From positions 1-5,511 of the forward strand of contig JACQXP010000085.1 in NCBI GenBank assembly GCA_016208645.1: DNA of 5,511 nucleotides. The letters run 5' to 3'. Under the pieces are notes generated by a model. The model had not been told where the DNA came from. It did not search any database and saw only the letters and a program-made list of their open reading frames with translations. Shown here piece by piece: positions 1-5,511 of the stretch. Position numbers and translations under genes: made by a program. Each line of letters starts with the position of its first letter. Position 1 is the stretch's first letter. Source of the stretch: Candidatus Methylomirabilota bacterium (GTDB lineage Bacteria; Methylomirabilota; Methylomirabilia; Methylomirabilales; 2-02-FULL-66-22).

Positions 1-1106
1 AGCCCCATGGAGAGGTTCACCACCATGATCACCCCGAAGAACACGGGATCAATGTTCAGCCGCTTGACCAGGGGCAACAGGACCGGGGCGAAGATGATGA
101 TGGACGGCACCGTCTCCATGACGGTCCCGACAAGCAGGAGCAGGACGTTGACCAGCACGATGAACACCCACGGGTTGCTGGTGAACCCGGTGAAGGCGCT
201 GGCCAGCTTCAGGGGAATCAGTTGCCGGGCCAGGATCCAGCTATACAGGGTGGAGGCCGCAATGATGAACATGACGATGCCGGTTCCCACGCCGGTAGTC
301 ACCAGGACGTCCGGGAGGTCCCGCCACGAGAGCTCCCGGTACACCACGCCCCCCAGCAGCAGGCTGTAGAACACGGCGACCGCCGCCGCCTCCGTCGGGG
401 TGAAGACCCCCCCGAGGATCCCCCCCACGATGATGACGGGCATCAGCAGCGTGAGGATCGCCTCGCGGAACGTGATCCAGGCGTCCCGCGCCGTGGGAAA
501 GGGGAGGCCGGCGTACCCGCGCCGCCGGCTGATCCCGTACGAGTGGGCCATCAGGGCGAGCCCCATGAGGACGCCGGGGACCGCCCCGGCGATGAACAGG
601 GCGCCGATGGAGGTTCCCGTGGCCACCCCGTAGATGATCATGGGAATGCTGGGGGGGATCATGGTCCCGATGGTCCCGGCGCAGGCGATCAGGGCCGCGG
701 CGAAGTCCTTGGCGTAGCCCTTCTTCTCCATGGCCGGGATCATCACCGAGCCAATGGCCGCGGAGTCCGCGGCCGCCGACCCGGAGATTCCCGCGAAGAA
801 CATGCTGGCCACCACCGACACCATGGCCAGCCCCCCGGTCACCCAGCCCACCAGCGTGTTGGCGAAATTGATCAGCCGGAGGGAGATGCCGCCCTTGTCC
901 ATCAGGGCGCCGGCCAGCAGGAAGAAGGGCACCGCCTGAAGCACGGTCGAGTCCGTGCCGGCGAACATCTGCTGGGGGATCAGGGTCAGCGGGATGTCGG
1001 TGAGCAGGGCCAGGAACGCCGCGGACGTCAGGCCGAAGGCCACCGCCACCGGGATGTTGAGCGCGAACAGGACCAGGAGGAGGCCGACCAGGATCAGGCT
1101 AAGCAA
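1..1106 (-). CDS. dctM: TRAP transporter large permease DctM (3' end cut by window edge)
   Basis: This is the large membrane subunit of a tripartite ATP-independent periplasmic transporter. It forms the ion-coupled channel that moves the organic acid delivered by DctP into the cytoplasm. About 368 residues are present in one uninterrupted frame. Family landmarks are a PFFLLAGALM segment near residue 60, FFAGISGSAAADSAAIG near 105, the IPPSIPMIIYG loop near 155 and TPTEAAAVAVFYSLLLG near 235. Most of the protein is hydrophobic membrane segments. It stops at NLSMG, just before the usual ITPPVG motif, so roughly 60 of about 425 residues lie beyond position 1. I chose TTG at 1106 because the protein then starts LLSLILVGLLLVLFALNIPVAVAFG, as DctM proteins do; GGGGGAAG (complement of 1113-1120) lies six bases upstream, and no earlier start is seen in this frame. 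It overlaps the end of dctQ by 8 nt, suggesting translational coupling. The family is certain; the start is likely. Confidence 0.93.
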   Translation of the reverse strand, partial: MLSLILVGLLLVLFALNIPVAVAFGLTSAAFLALLTDIPLTLIPQQMFAGTDSTVLQAVPFFLLAGALMDKGGISLRLINFANTLVGWVTGGLAMVSVVASMFFAGISGSAAADSAAIGSVMIPAMEKKGYAKDFAAALIACAGTIGTMIPPSIPMIIYGVATGTSIGALFIAGAVPGVLMGLALMAHSYGISRRRGYAGLPFPTARDAWITFREAILTLLMPVIIVGGILGGVFTPTEAAAVAVFYSLLLGGVVYRELSWRDLPDVLVTTGVGTGIVMFIIAASTLYSWILARQLIPLKLASAFTGFTSNPWVFIVLVNVLLLLVGTVMETVPSIIIFAPVLLPLVKRLNIDPVFFGVIMVVNLSMG

Positions 1107-1623
1107 CGCGGTCTTCCCCCGCGGCCAGGACCGGCGGCCCGCCGCGCAGGCCGATGGCCACGGCGTGCACGAACATCAGGAGGCCGGAGGCCGGCACGGC
1201 GAGATACGGGATGCTCATGCGGAGTCCCAGGCTCACCGAGCGCTGGGGCCAGGTGCGGAGCACCAGGCTTCCCCCGTAGACGACCATGATGGCGAAGAAC
1301 AGCAGACACAGCAGGAGCGCGAAGGTGAGGAGAACGCGGGCCGGCCGCGGCGGGAGCGCGCGCACCAGGCTGTCAATGCCCGGGTGCGCCCCGCGGCGAA
1401 CCCCCACGCTCATCCCCAGGAAGGAGATCCAGATGAGGAGGAACCGGGTGAGCTCGTCCGACCAGAAGATGGAATAGCTGAAGACGAAGCGGCCGGCGAT
1501 CTGGGCGCCCACCAGCAGGGTCATGGCCGCCAGGCAGACGGCCATGACCCCCTCGGCGAGGCGGTTCGCCCCGTGACTGAGGGCGTCCATGCGCGGGCCG
1601 ATGCCCCGGCGCTGCCCGGTCAC
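1099..1623 (-). CDS. dctQ: TRAP transporter small permease DctQ
   Basis: This is the small four-helix membrane subunit of the TRAP transporter, which pairs with DctM in the inner membrane. The 174-residue length suits the family. Four hydrophobic segments are visible: about residues 25-45, 60-75, 95-120 and 135-160. Between the first two lies the characteristic WSDELTRFLLIWISFLGMSVGVRRGAHPGID stretch, here residues 54-84 approximately, with the conserved acidic-Leu-x-Arg and Arg/His positions. The start is uncertain. GTG at 1623 lies 12 nt after the dctP stop, whereas ATG at 1590 would give 163 residues (MDALSHGANRLAEG...) and also leave a normal short N-terminus. Neither has a convincing ribosome-binding site. 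The 3' end overlaps the dctM start by 8 nt, the normal dctPQM order. No defect is seen in this gene, although dctP upstream appears broken. Confidence 0.92.
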   Translation of the reverse strand: MTGQRRGIGPRMDALSHGANRLAEGVMAVCLAAMTLLVGAQIAGRFVFSYSIFWSDELTRFLLIWISFLGMSVGVRRGAHPGIDSLVRALPPRPARVLLTFALLLCLLFFAIMVVYGGSLVLRTWPQRSVSLGLRMSIPYLAVPASGLLMFVHAVAIGLRGGPPVLAAGEDRVA

Positions 1624-1635
1624 GCGGTACGGACC

Positions 1636-2563
1636 CTACTTCGTGTTGACGATGCGCTGGACCAGGTCCTTCCCGAACTGCCCCTGGAACTGCTCGAAGA
1701 CCGGCTTCATGGCCTCGCGAAACGCCGCCCGGTCGGGGTTCTCGACGACGGTCATCCCCTTGGCCTTCAACTCGCCGATCTGCTTCTGCTCCTGCTCGCG
1801 GATGAGCCCGCGCTGGTACCTGGCCACCTCCAGGGCGGTGTCGAACATGATCTTCTGGATGTCGGGCGGCATCCGGTCCCAGCTCTTCTTGCTCATGAGC
1901 AGCGGCGCCGGCGAGTAGACGTGGCCGGTCAGCGCCACGTACTTCTGGACCTCGTTGAGCTTGAACGTGTAGATGATGGGGATGGGATTCTCCTGGGCGT
2001 CCAGGAGCCCCTGCTGCAGCGAGGTGAACACCTCGCCCCAGGCCATGGGCGTGGCATCCGATCCGAGCTGCCGGAAGGCGGCCTGGTGGACCTTGTTCTC
2101 CATGACGCGGATCTTCAGGCCCTTCATGTCCGCGGGCTCCCGCACCGGTTTCTTCGCCGTCGTGATGTGGCGGAACCCGTTCTCCCAGAAGGCCAGGCCC
2201 TTGATCCCGACCGCGTCGAACTTGTTCAGGAGGCCGCGGCCGATCTCCCCGTCCAGCACCTTGTAGGCGTGCTCGCCGTCCCGGAACAGGAAGGGCAGGT
2301 CCACCACGTTCATCTCCGGCACGAATCCCCCGAGGGGACCGGTGGAGGTGACCGTCAGGTGGATCGTCCCCAATTGCAGCCCCTCCACCACCTGCCGCGG
2401 CGTAGCGGACCATCCCCAGGGTGTACGGGTGATCGGGTGGCGAGGTGTGCGCCTCGACCAGGTCGAACTCCGCCGCGCGGATGTCCGCCGTCAGCCCCAG
2501 GCCCAGGATCGCCGCGACAGCGAATCCCAGGATGCCCACCAGTGACACCGCGATTCGTTTCAT
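1636..2563 (-). pseudogene. dctP: TRAP transporter substrate-binding protein DctP, disrupted by a frameshifting internal deletion
   Basis: DctP is the periplasmic protein that captures the organic acid and delivers it to DctQM. The N-terminal frame starts at ATG 2563, seven bases after GAGGGGGG, and encodes a signal peptide (MKRIAVSLVGILGFAVAAIL, cleavage probably near RAA-EF) followed by FDLVEAHTSPPDHPYTLGMVRYA (residues 33-55). It then goes out of frame near 2395-2404. The rest is in another frame, reading RQVVEGLQLGTIHLTVTSTG onwards to TAG at 1636. That part has the ligand-contact regions: MKGLKIRVMENK with the carboxylate-binding Arg, and LLDAQENPIP. Family members normally have about 25 residues between these two parts (helix, then a FP-GQLG-type strand and turn); they are absent. 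The missing length must be 3n+2 nt, for example 71 or 74. A GTG at 2391 opens the downstream frame, but a protein from there would lack the signal peptide and first strand. A real deletion and an assembly error cannot be told apart here. Confidence 0.85.
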
Positions 2564-2604
2564 GGCATCGCCCCCCTCGTGTTGGTGGTCCGCCCGCAGC
2601 GGGC

Positions 2605-3354
2605 TCACCGCACTGACCGCGTGATCAACCGCAGCATATTGTCTCGGAGCACCATCCGCTCCTCGTCGGGCGTGAGCTCGGCCGCCTGCACCCGCAGGAT
2701 CTCCGGCCCCGGATGCACCATGGGGGCGTCCGAACCGAAGACCACGCGATCGGCCCCGACCTCGCGGACGGCCTGCCGGATCTTGGTGTGAAACACCATC
2801 CCGGTGGTCCCCAATATCACATTCGGCAGCCGCTTGGCTACTCGAATCGCCGCGTCCACGTAGCCCATCCACTGCAGGCCCATGTGATCCATGATGACGG
2901 GGACGGTCGGGAACAGCTCCGCCACCTCGCCGATCTCCCAGGGGAGACTATAGGGGGCGTGCCCCGAATGAAAGAGGGCCGCGATCCCGAGGTCCGCCGC
3001 CTTGCGCATCACCGCGTGCACCATCGGGGACATGGGCTGGAAGGCGTGGAGGATGGGCTGGAACTTGACCCCGCGGAAGCCATGCTCCCGGACCATCCGC
3101 TCGAGCTCGTCCAGCGCCTCTTGTCCCTGATGGGGATTGATCCAGGCGAACCCCACGAACCGGTCCGGGGACCGCGCGATCGTCCTGGCCAACCCCGCAT
3201 TGTCGGGACGCAGGCCCGGCGCCGGAAAGGCCACCGCGCGCTCGACATGGTGCTCTTCCATCAGCGCCAGAATGTCCTCCACGCTGCCCCGGCGCTCGGG
3301 CGGCCCCCCGATGTGCACGTGCCCATCAACGATCTGGAATCCAAGTTCTCTCAT
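2605..3354 (-). CDS. Amidohydrolase-2 family metal-dependent hydrolase
   Basis: A 249-residue TIM-barrel hydrolase of the amidohydrolase-2 type (the group that includes PDC lactonase LigI, hydratase LigJ and ACMSD-like decarboxylases). Metal and catalytic landmarks are in order: DGHVH (H12, H14) after strand 1, GVKFQP (K97), LFHSGH (H129), IMDHMG (H157) and FGSDAP (D209). The reaction cannot be assigned; lactone hydrolysis, hydration or decarboxylation of a carboxylated substrate are the family options. It is shorter than LigI or LigJ as I recall them. I chose ATG at 3354 because it leaves a normal short lead (MRELGFQIVDGHVH), though the site has no clear Shine-Dalgarno. An in-frame TTG at 3396 would add 14 residues encoded by the adjacent repeat and has GGGGAG upstream; I think that is coincidental. 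dctP starts 41 nt downstream, so this gene probably shares its transcript and supplies a substrate-processing step. The family is secure, the substrate unknown. Confidence 0.88.
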   Translation of the reverse strand: MRELGFQIVDGHVHIGGPPERRGSVEDILALMEEHHVERAVAFPAPGLRPDNAGLARTIARSPDRFVGFAWINPHQGQEALDELERMVREHGFRGVKFQPILHAFQPMSPMVHAVMRKAADLGIAALFHSGHAPYSLPWEIGEVAELFPTVPVIMDHMGLQWMGYVDAAIRVAKRLPNVILGTTGMVFHTKIRQAVREVGADRVVFGSDAPMVHPGPEILRVQAAELTPDEERMVLRDNMLRLITRSVR

Positions 3355-3370
3355 CAAACCCAAATTGAAA

Positions 3371-3445
3371 CCGCAAATGCACGCAAATGCACGCAATGGG
3401 CTCTCCCCTTAAAGAGCATCTGCGTTCATTTGCGTTCATCTGTCG
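3371..3445. repeat. Imperfect inverted repeat made of 10-bp tandem units (75 nt)
   Basis: The left arm holds two tandem copies of CGCAAATGCA (3372-3381 and 3382-3391) and a partial third (3392-3398). The right arm holds tandem TGCGTTCATT / TGCGTTCATC (3421-3430, 3431-3440). The arms pair as 3373-3395 with 3421-3443: 19 Watson-Crick pairs and one G-T out of 23 positions. Inside the loop GCTCT (3400-3404) pairs with AGAGC (3413-3417), one base out of register, extending the stem. It lies in the 179-nt rraA-amidohydrolase spacer. Units resembling 'TGCGTTCATCTGCGT' are, from memory, seen between genes in many unrelated high-GC bacteria, so this may be a dispersed REP-like element. As RNA it would fold strongly just ahead of the amidohydrolase start. 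Confidence 0.8.
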
Positions 3446-3487
3446 CGCCATAGGCGGACCCGCCCAGATCGCAAGCCTTACGACCTG

Positions 3488-3515
3488 GCAAGACCCGCCA
3501 CGGGCGGGCGGTTGC
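3488..3515 (-). terminator. Terminator-like hairpin after rraA
   Basis: A perfect 6-bp stem CCCGCC (3494-3499) / GGCGGG (3503-3508) closes a three-base loop, and GCAA (3488-3491) / TTGC (3512-3515) extend it across a small interior loop. It sits about 20-45 nt past the rraA stop, where a terminator would be expected. In the direction of transcription the core stem is followed by TCTTGCC rather than a long T run, so it is a weak intrinsic terminator at best, or a transcript-end stabilising structure. If it works, the amidohydrolase-dctPQM genes would need read-through or their own promoter; I see no convincing promoter in the spacer. Confidence 0.35.
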
Positions 3516-3533
3516 ATTGCTTTGAGGCTCTTT

Positions 3534-4214
3534 CTAATCCACGAACGTGCAGCCCCGCTCGGCGAGCGTCTTGGCGACCCAGTCCGGGATCAGCTTGCCC
3601 GCCTGGATGTTGGCGACGGTCTGGTGTTCCTTCTCCACGACCTTGGCCACGCCCTTCTGCACCTCGTCCCAGTCCTCCCGCGGGATGACCACCACGCCGT
3701 CGCCGTCCCCCACCAGGATGTCCCCGGGACGGACGGCGACGCCGCCGCAGGTCACGGCGAAATTGACCTCGCCCTGACCGTCCTTGAAGGGGCTGTTGGG
3801 CGTCACCCCCCGGGCGAACACCGGCACGCCGACCTGGCAGATCCCGTCCACATCCCGGACCATCCCGTCGGTCACCACGCCGACCACCCCTTTGGCCTTG
3901 GCGATCATGCTGGTCAGATCCCCCCAGGTCGCCGCGCCCTGGAAGTTGTTGGTCGCGATCACCAGGACATCCCCCGGCTGGGCCAGGTCCAGCGCCTTGT
4001 AGATGACGAGGTTGTCGCACGCGCGGATCCGGACGGTGAGAGCCGATCCGGCGAACTTCATCCCCGGCCCCACGGGCTTGATGCCGGGATCCATGGCGCC
4101 GATGCGGCCCATGGCGTCCACGATGTTGCCGGTGGGGTACTTGGCGAACTGCTCGAGGAGATTCTTCGGTGCGCGCTCGATCTTGGTCCTCACACGGAAT
4201 CCTATCCCTGCCAT
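3534..4214 (-). CDS. RraA-like / HMG-CHA aldolase-type protein
   Basis: A 226-residue protein of the RraA-like superfamily. Its enzymatic members are class II divalent-metal aldolases that cleave 4-hydroxy-4-methyl-2-oxoglutarate or 4-carboxy-4-hydroxy-2-oxoadipate to pyruvate plus an oxo-acid, often with oxaloacetate decarboxylase activity. The metal- and substrate-binding D-x20-R-D pattern is present exactly: D99, then 20 residues, then R120-D121, within GVVTDGMVRDVDG. Other landmarks are YPTGNIVDAMGR (26-37), FARGVTPN (133-140) and GDILVGDGDGVVVIP (164-178). This length fits the aldolases better than E. coli RraA (about 160 residues), a regulator of RNase E, so an enzyme is more likely. 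ATG 4214 has a perfect AGGAGG (complement of 4220-4225) five bases upstream. Both flanking spacers hold repeats, unlike the tight junctions elsewhere in the cluster. The true substrate is unknown. Confidence 0.9.
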   Translation of the reverse strand: MAGIGFRVRTKIERAPKNLLEQFAKYPTGNIVDAMGRIGAMDPGIKPVGPGMKFAGSALTVRIRACDNLVIYKALDLAQPGDVLVIATNNFQGAATWGDLTSMIAKAKGVVGVVTDGMVRDVDGICQVGVPVFARGVTPNSPFKDGQGEVNFAVTCGGVAVRPGDILVGDGDGVVVIPREDWDEVQKGVAKVVEKEHQTVANIQAGKLIPDWVAKTLAERGCTFVD

Positions 4215-4243
4215 AAATGCCTCCTCACTCCCCCCTCACCTCG

Positions 4244-4325
4244 CCTCTCCCCGGGTACCCGATGGGTGGGGGGAGAGGAATGGAGGGCTTGCCTCCCCCC
4301 ACCAAGGGGAGAGGAACAGAGGGCT
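4244..4325. repeat. GC-rich hairpin pair with 18/20 direct repeat
   Basis: This spacer element has two stems. The first is a perfect 9-bp pair CCTCTCCCC (4244-4252) / GGGGAGAGG (4270-4278) around a loop holding the palindrome GGGTACCC (4253-4260). The second is CTCCCC (4293-4298) / GGGGAG (4306-4311). The right-hand sides belong to a direct repeat: 4270-4289 and 4306-4325 match at 18 of 20 positions (pattern GGGGAGAGGAA-nn-GAGGGCT). The second copy reaches into the stop codon of the upstream dehydrogenase (4324-4326). CCTCTCCCC...GGGGAGAGG spacers are, from memory, common dispersed elements in high-GC bacteria. The first hairpin lies about 18 nt upstream of the rraA ribosome-binding site, so it could affect rraA expression or protect the 3' end of the upstream message. 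Confidence 0.75.
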
Positions 4326-5286
4326 AGACGACCTGGTCGTGGATCGGCTCCCCGCGGGCAAAGCGCTGCAGGTTGGCGAAGACGGAGTGCATCTTCTGCC
4401 GCAGGGCGTCCACGGTCCCCGCGGCGATATGCGGCGTCAGCACGACGTTGTCCATCTTCAAGAGCGGGCTGTCGGGCCGGATGGGCTCCTGCTCGAACAC
4501 GTCCAGGCCCGCGCCGGCGATGATCCTGGCCTCCAGGGCCTTGATGAGGGCCGGCTCGTCCACCACGGCCCCCCGCGACGTGTTGATCAGGATGGCCGAG
4601 GGCTTCATCTGCTCGAACTTCGACGTGCTCATGAAGCGCCGGGTCTCGCCGGTCGTCGGCACGTGGAGGCTGACGATGTCGGATTGCCGGAGCAGCTCCG
4701 GCAACGGCACCGCCACGGCATTCCATGCGCTGGCCGCCAGGGGCCGCTCTGTGAGGTACGGGTCGTGGTACAGGATCCGCGCCTCAAAGGCGTGGGCGCG
4801 CTGGGCCACCGCCTGGGCGATCCGGCCGAATCCGACCAGGCCCAGGGTCTTGCCCGCCAGCTCGTGCGAGGTGGATCGCAACCCCCACTGGAGCCACGTC
4901 CCCTCCCGCAGCTTGGTGTCCGCCGCCACCAGCCGCTTGTAGACGGCCAGGATGAGGAGCATCGTGTGCTCCGCCACGCCCACCGTCGTCCCGGCCGGGC
5001 ACAGGGCCAGGGGGATCCCCCGCGCCTTCAGCGCCGCCTTGTCGATCCGCTCGTGGCCCACCCCCTGGTGCTGGACCATCGTAAGCTTCGGCGCGGCATC
5101 GAGGTCCTCGGCCGTGACGGGCCAGTCCGCCACCAGCAGGAAATCCGCCTGGCGCAGTTGCGCCCGCCATTCCTCCTGGGTCTCCCCCTCCAGCGTGACC
5201 AGGCGCCACCCAGTGGGCATCTGGCTGCGGATCACCTCGTACACGTCTCCCGTTGCGCGGTTCCAGTACATCACCGTGTAGTTCAT
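4324..5286 (-). CDS. NAD(P)-dependent D-2-hydroxyacid dehydrogenase
   Basis: A 320-residue cytoplasmic oxidoreductase of the D-isomer-specific 2-hydroxyacid dehydrogenase family, interconverting a 2-hydroxyacid and its 2-oxoacid. It has the normal two-domain order: an N-terminal substrate part containing QHQGVGHERID (72-82) and VAEHTMLLIL (104-113), the Rossmann nucleotide-binding core, and a C-terminal return. The dinucleotide loop is G152-F-G154-R-I-A157, with Ala where the classic GxGxxG has its last Gly. D175 in LYHDP ends the second strand, which favours NAD over NADP. The catalytic triad is complete: R239 (INTSRGAVVDE), E267 (DVFEQEP) and H286 (LTPHIAAG). Start ATG 5286 follows GGAGGA by four bases and overlaps the TGA of the upstream gene (ATGA), a strong sign of a shared transcript. 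The stop lies inside a spacer repeat, yet the C-terminus looks full-length. The exact substrate (glyoxylate/hydroxypyruvate, phosphoglycerate-like or other) cannot be given. Confidence 0.93.
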   Translation of the reverse strand: MNYTVMYWNRATGDVYEVIRSQMPTGWRLVTLEGETQEEWRAQLRQADFLLVADWPVTAEDLDAAPKLTMVQHQGVGHERIDKAALKARGIPLALCPAGTTVGVAEHTMLLILAVYKRLVAADTKLREGTWLQWGLRSTSHELAGKTLGLVGFGRIAQAVAQRAHAFEARILYHDPYLTERPLAASAWNAVAVPLPELLRQSDIVSLHVPTTGETRRFMSTSKFEQMKPSAILINTSRGAVVDEPALIKALEARIIAGAGLDVFEQEPIRPDSPLLKMDNVVLTPHIAAGTVDALRQKMHSVFANLQRFARGEPIHDQVV

Positions 5287-5511
5287 CGGTTCCTCCAGCG
5301 GATCACCGTGTTCTCCCGGGCCGAGTCATAGGCGCGGAACGCGGCCTCCAGGGTCTTCAGATTGTCTGGGCCATCGGTCTGGAACGGGGCGCCGGTCCGC
5401 ACGCACTCGGCGAAGTGGTTGATGGCGCCCCAGTACATGCGCACATAGTTGTCGGTGGTGTCCACCGGGATCCGGTCCACTCGCGCATCAGCGCGATGTA
5501 GGGTCAGGCGC
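5283..5511 (-). CDS. Gfo/Idh/MocA family oxidoreductase, C-terminal end (5' part outside window)
   Basis: Only the last 75 residues are visible, in a frame open to the right edge (RLTLHRADARVDRIPVDTTD and onwards). The end has the Gfo/Idh/MocA C-terminal pattern: INHFAECVRTGAPFQTDGPDNLKTLEAAFRAYDSAREN (about residues 30-67), with the conserved helix, the G-P turn, the D-x-L-x-x-L-E-A-A-x-x-A-Y-x-S helix, and a final strand VIRW. Family members are NAD(P)-dependent dehydrogenases of sugars, inositol or carboxylated semialdehydes (LigC is one); the Rossmann domain and catalytic EKP region are outside the window, so substrate and cofactor cannot be judged. A GTG at 5480 could be mistaken for a start, but the frame continues upstream with plausible sequence. 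Its TGA overlaps the ATG of the dehydrogenase, so the two are probably cotranscribed and coupled. Confidence 0.82.
   Translation of the reverse strand, partial: RLTLHRADARVDRIPVDTTDNYVRMYWGAINHFAECVRTGAPFQTDGPDNLKTLEAAFRAYDSARENTVIRWRNR

Noticed and set aside
1636..2391. A shortened dctP starting at GTG 2391
   Set aside because: It would start in the middle of the family's conserved VVEGLQLG strand-helix region, without signal peptide or first strand. It is better read as the downstream part of a broken gene.
955..2616. A 553-codon plus-strand open frame, and other long plus-strand frames (222-1289, 3387-4523, 4003-5331)
   Set aside because: They lie antisense to genes with clear family motifs. 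Their translations are rich in His, Asp, Gln, Gly, Arg and Pro with no domain pattern, as expected of stop-poor antisense frames in GC-rich DNA.
1373..2872. A 499-codon minus-strand frame read as one protein
   Set aside because: Only the part from 2563 to about 2400 is real (dctP signal peptide and first strand). The rest is out of frame with the amidohydrolase, dctP and dctQ.
3371..3445. CRISPR-like array suggested by the short tandem repeats
   Set aside because: The units are 10 bp and directly adjacent with no spacers, and the two arms are inverted relative to each other.
3534..4214. RraA acting as an RNase E inhibitor
   Set aside because: The length (226 residues), the intact D-x20-R-D active-site motif and the catabolic neighbours fit the aldolase branch better than the E. 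coli regulator.
5283..5480. A 65-residue small protein starting at GTG 5480
   Set aside because: The frame is open to the window edge with plausible sequence, and the visible part is the standard Gfo/Idh/MocA C-terminus, so this is a cut gene rather than a small one.

Overview
This window is a high-GC (about two-thirds G+C by eye) bacterial chromosomal segment. All seven recognisable genes lie on the minus strand, so transcription runs from position 5511 towards position 1. They look like one carboxylate uptake and catabolism cluster. The organism cannot be named from this. The high GC, the split three-part TRAP transporter, the GTG/TTG start codons and the repeat-bearing spacers would suit a soil or subsurface proteobacterium or a relative such as Rokubacteria/NC10, but that is only an impression. 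Both end genes are cut by the window edges.

Layout in order of transcription: (1) the C-terminal end of a Gfo/Idh/MocA-type oxidoreductase (5511-5283); (2) a D-2-hydroxyacid dehydrogenase (5286-4324), joined to the previous gene by an ATGA overlap; (3) a 109-nt spacer with GC-rich hairpins and an 18/20 direct repeat that covers the dehydrogenase stop codon; (4) an RraA-like / HMG-CHA-aldolase-type protein (4214-3534) with an AGGAGG site; (5) a 179-nt spacer with a terminator-like hairpin and a 75-nt imperfect inverted repeat built of 10-bp tandem units; (6) an amidohydrolase-2 family metal-dependent hydrolase (3354-2605); (7) a TRAP transporter operon: dctP (2563-1636), dctQ (1623-1099) and dctM (1106 to beyond the left edge).

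The probable logic is uptake of an organic acid by the TRAP system, followed by redox change at a 2-hydroxy/2-oxo acid (dehydrogenases), lactone hydrolysis, hydration or decarboxylation (amidohydrolase), and retro-aldol cleavage or decarboxylation of an oxo-acid (RraA-like protein). The set of folds resembles the LigC/LigI-LigJ/LigK enzymes of the protocatechuate 4,5-cleavage pathway. The substrate cannot be read from the sequence.

The main anomaly is dctP. It has a normal signal peptide and a normal C-terminal three quarters, but these lie in different frames, and about 25 family-typical residues are missing at the junction near 2395-2404. Either the solute-binding protein is a pseudogene or the assembly has an error there. 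The second notable point is that rraA is the only gene flanked on both sides by repeat-rich spacers, in a cluster whose other junctions are tight. I found no RNA genes, CRISPR array or insertion sequence. Long plus-strand reading frames are antisense shadows.
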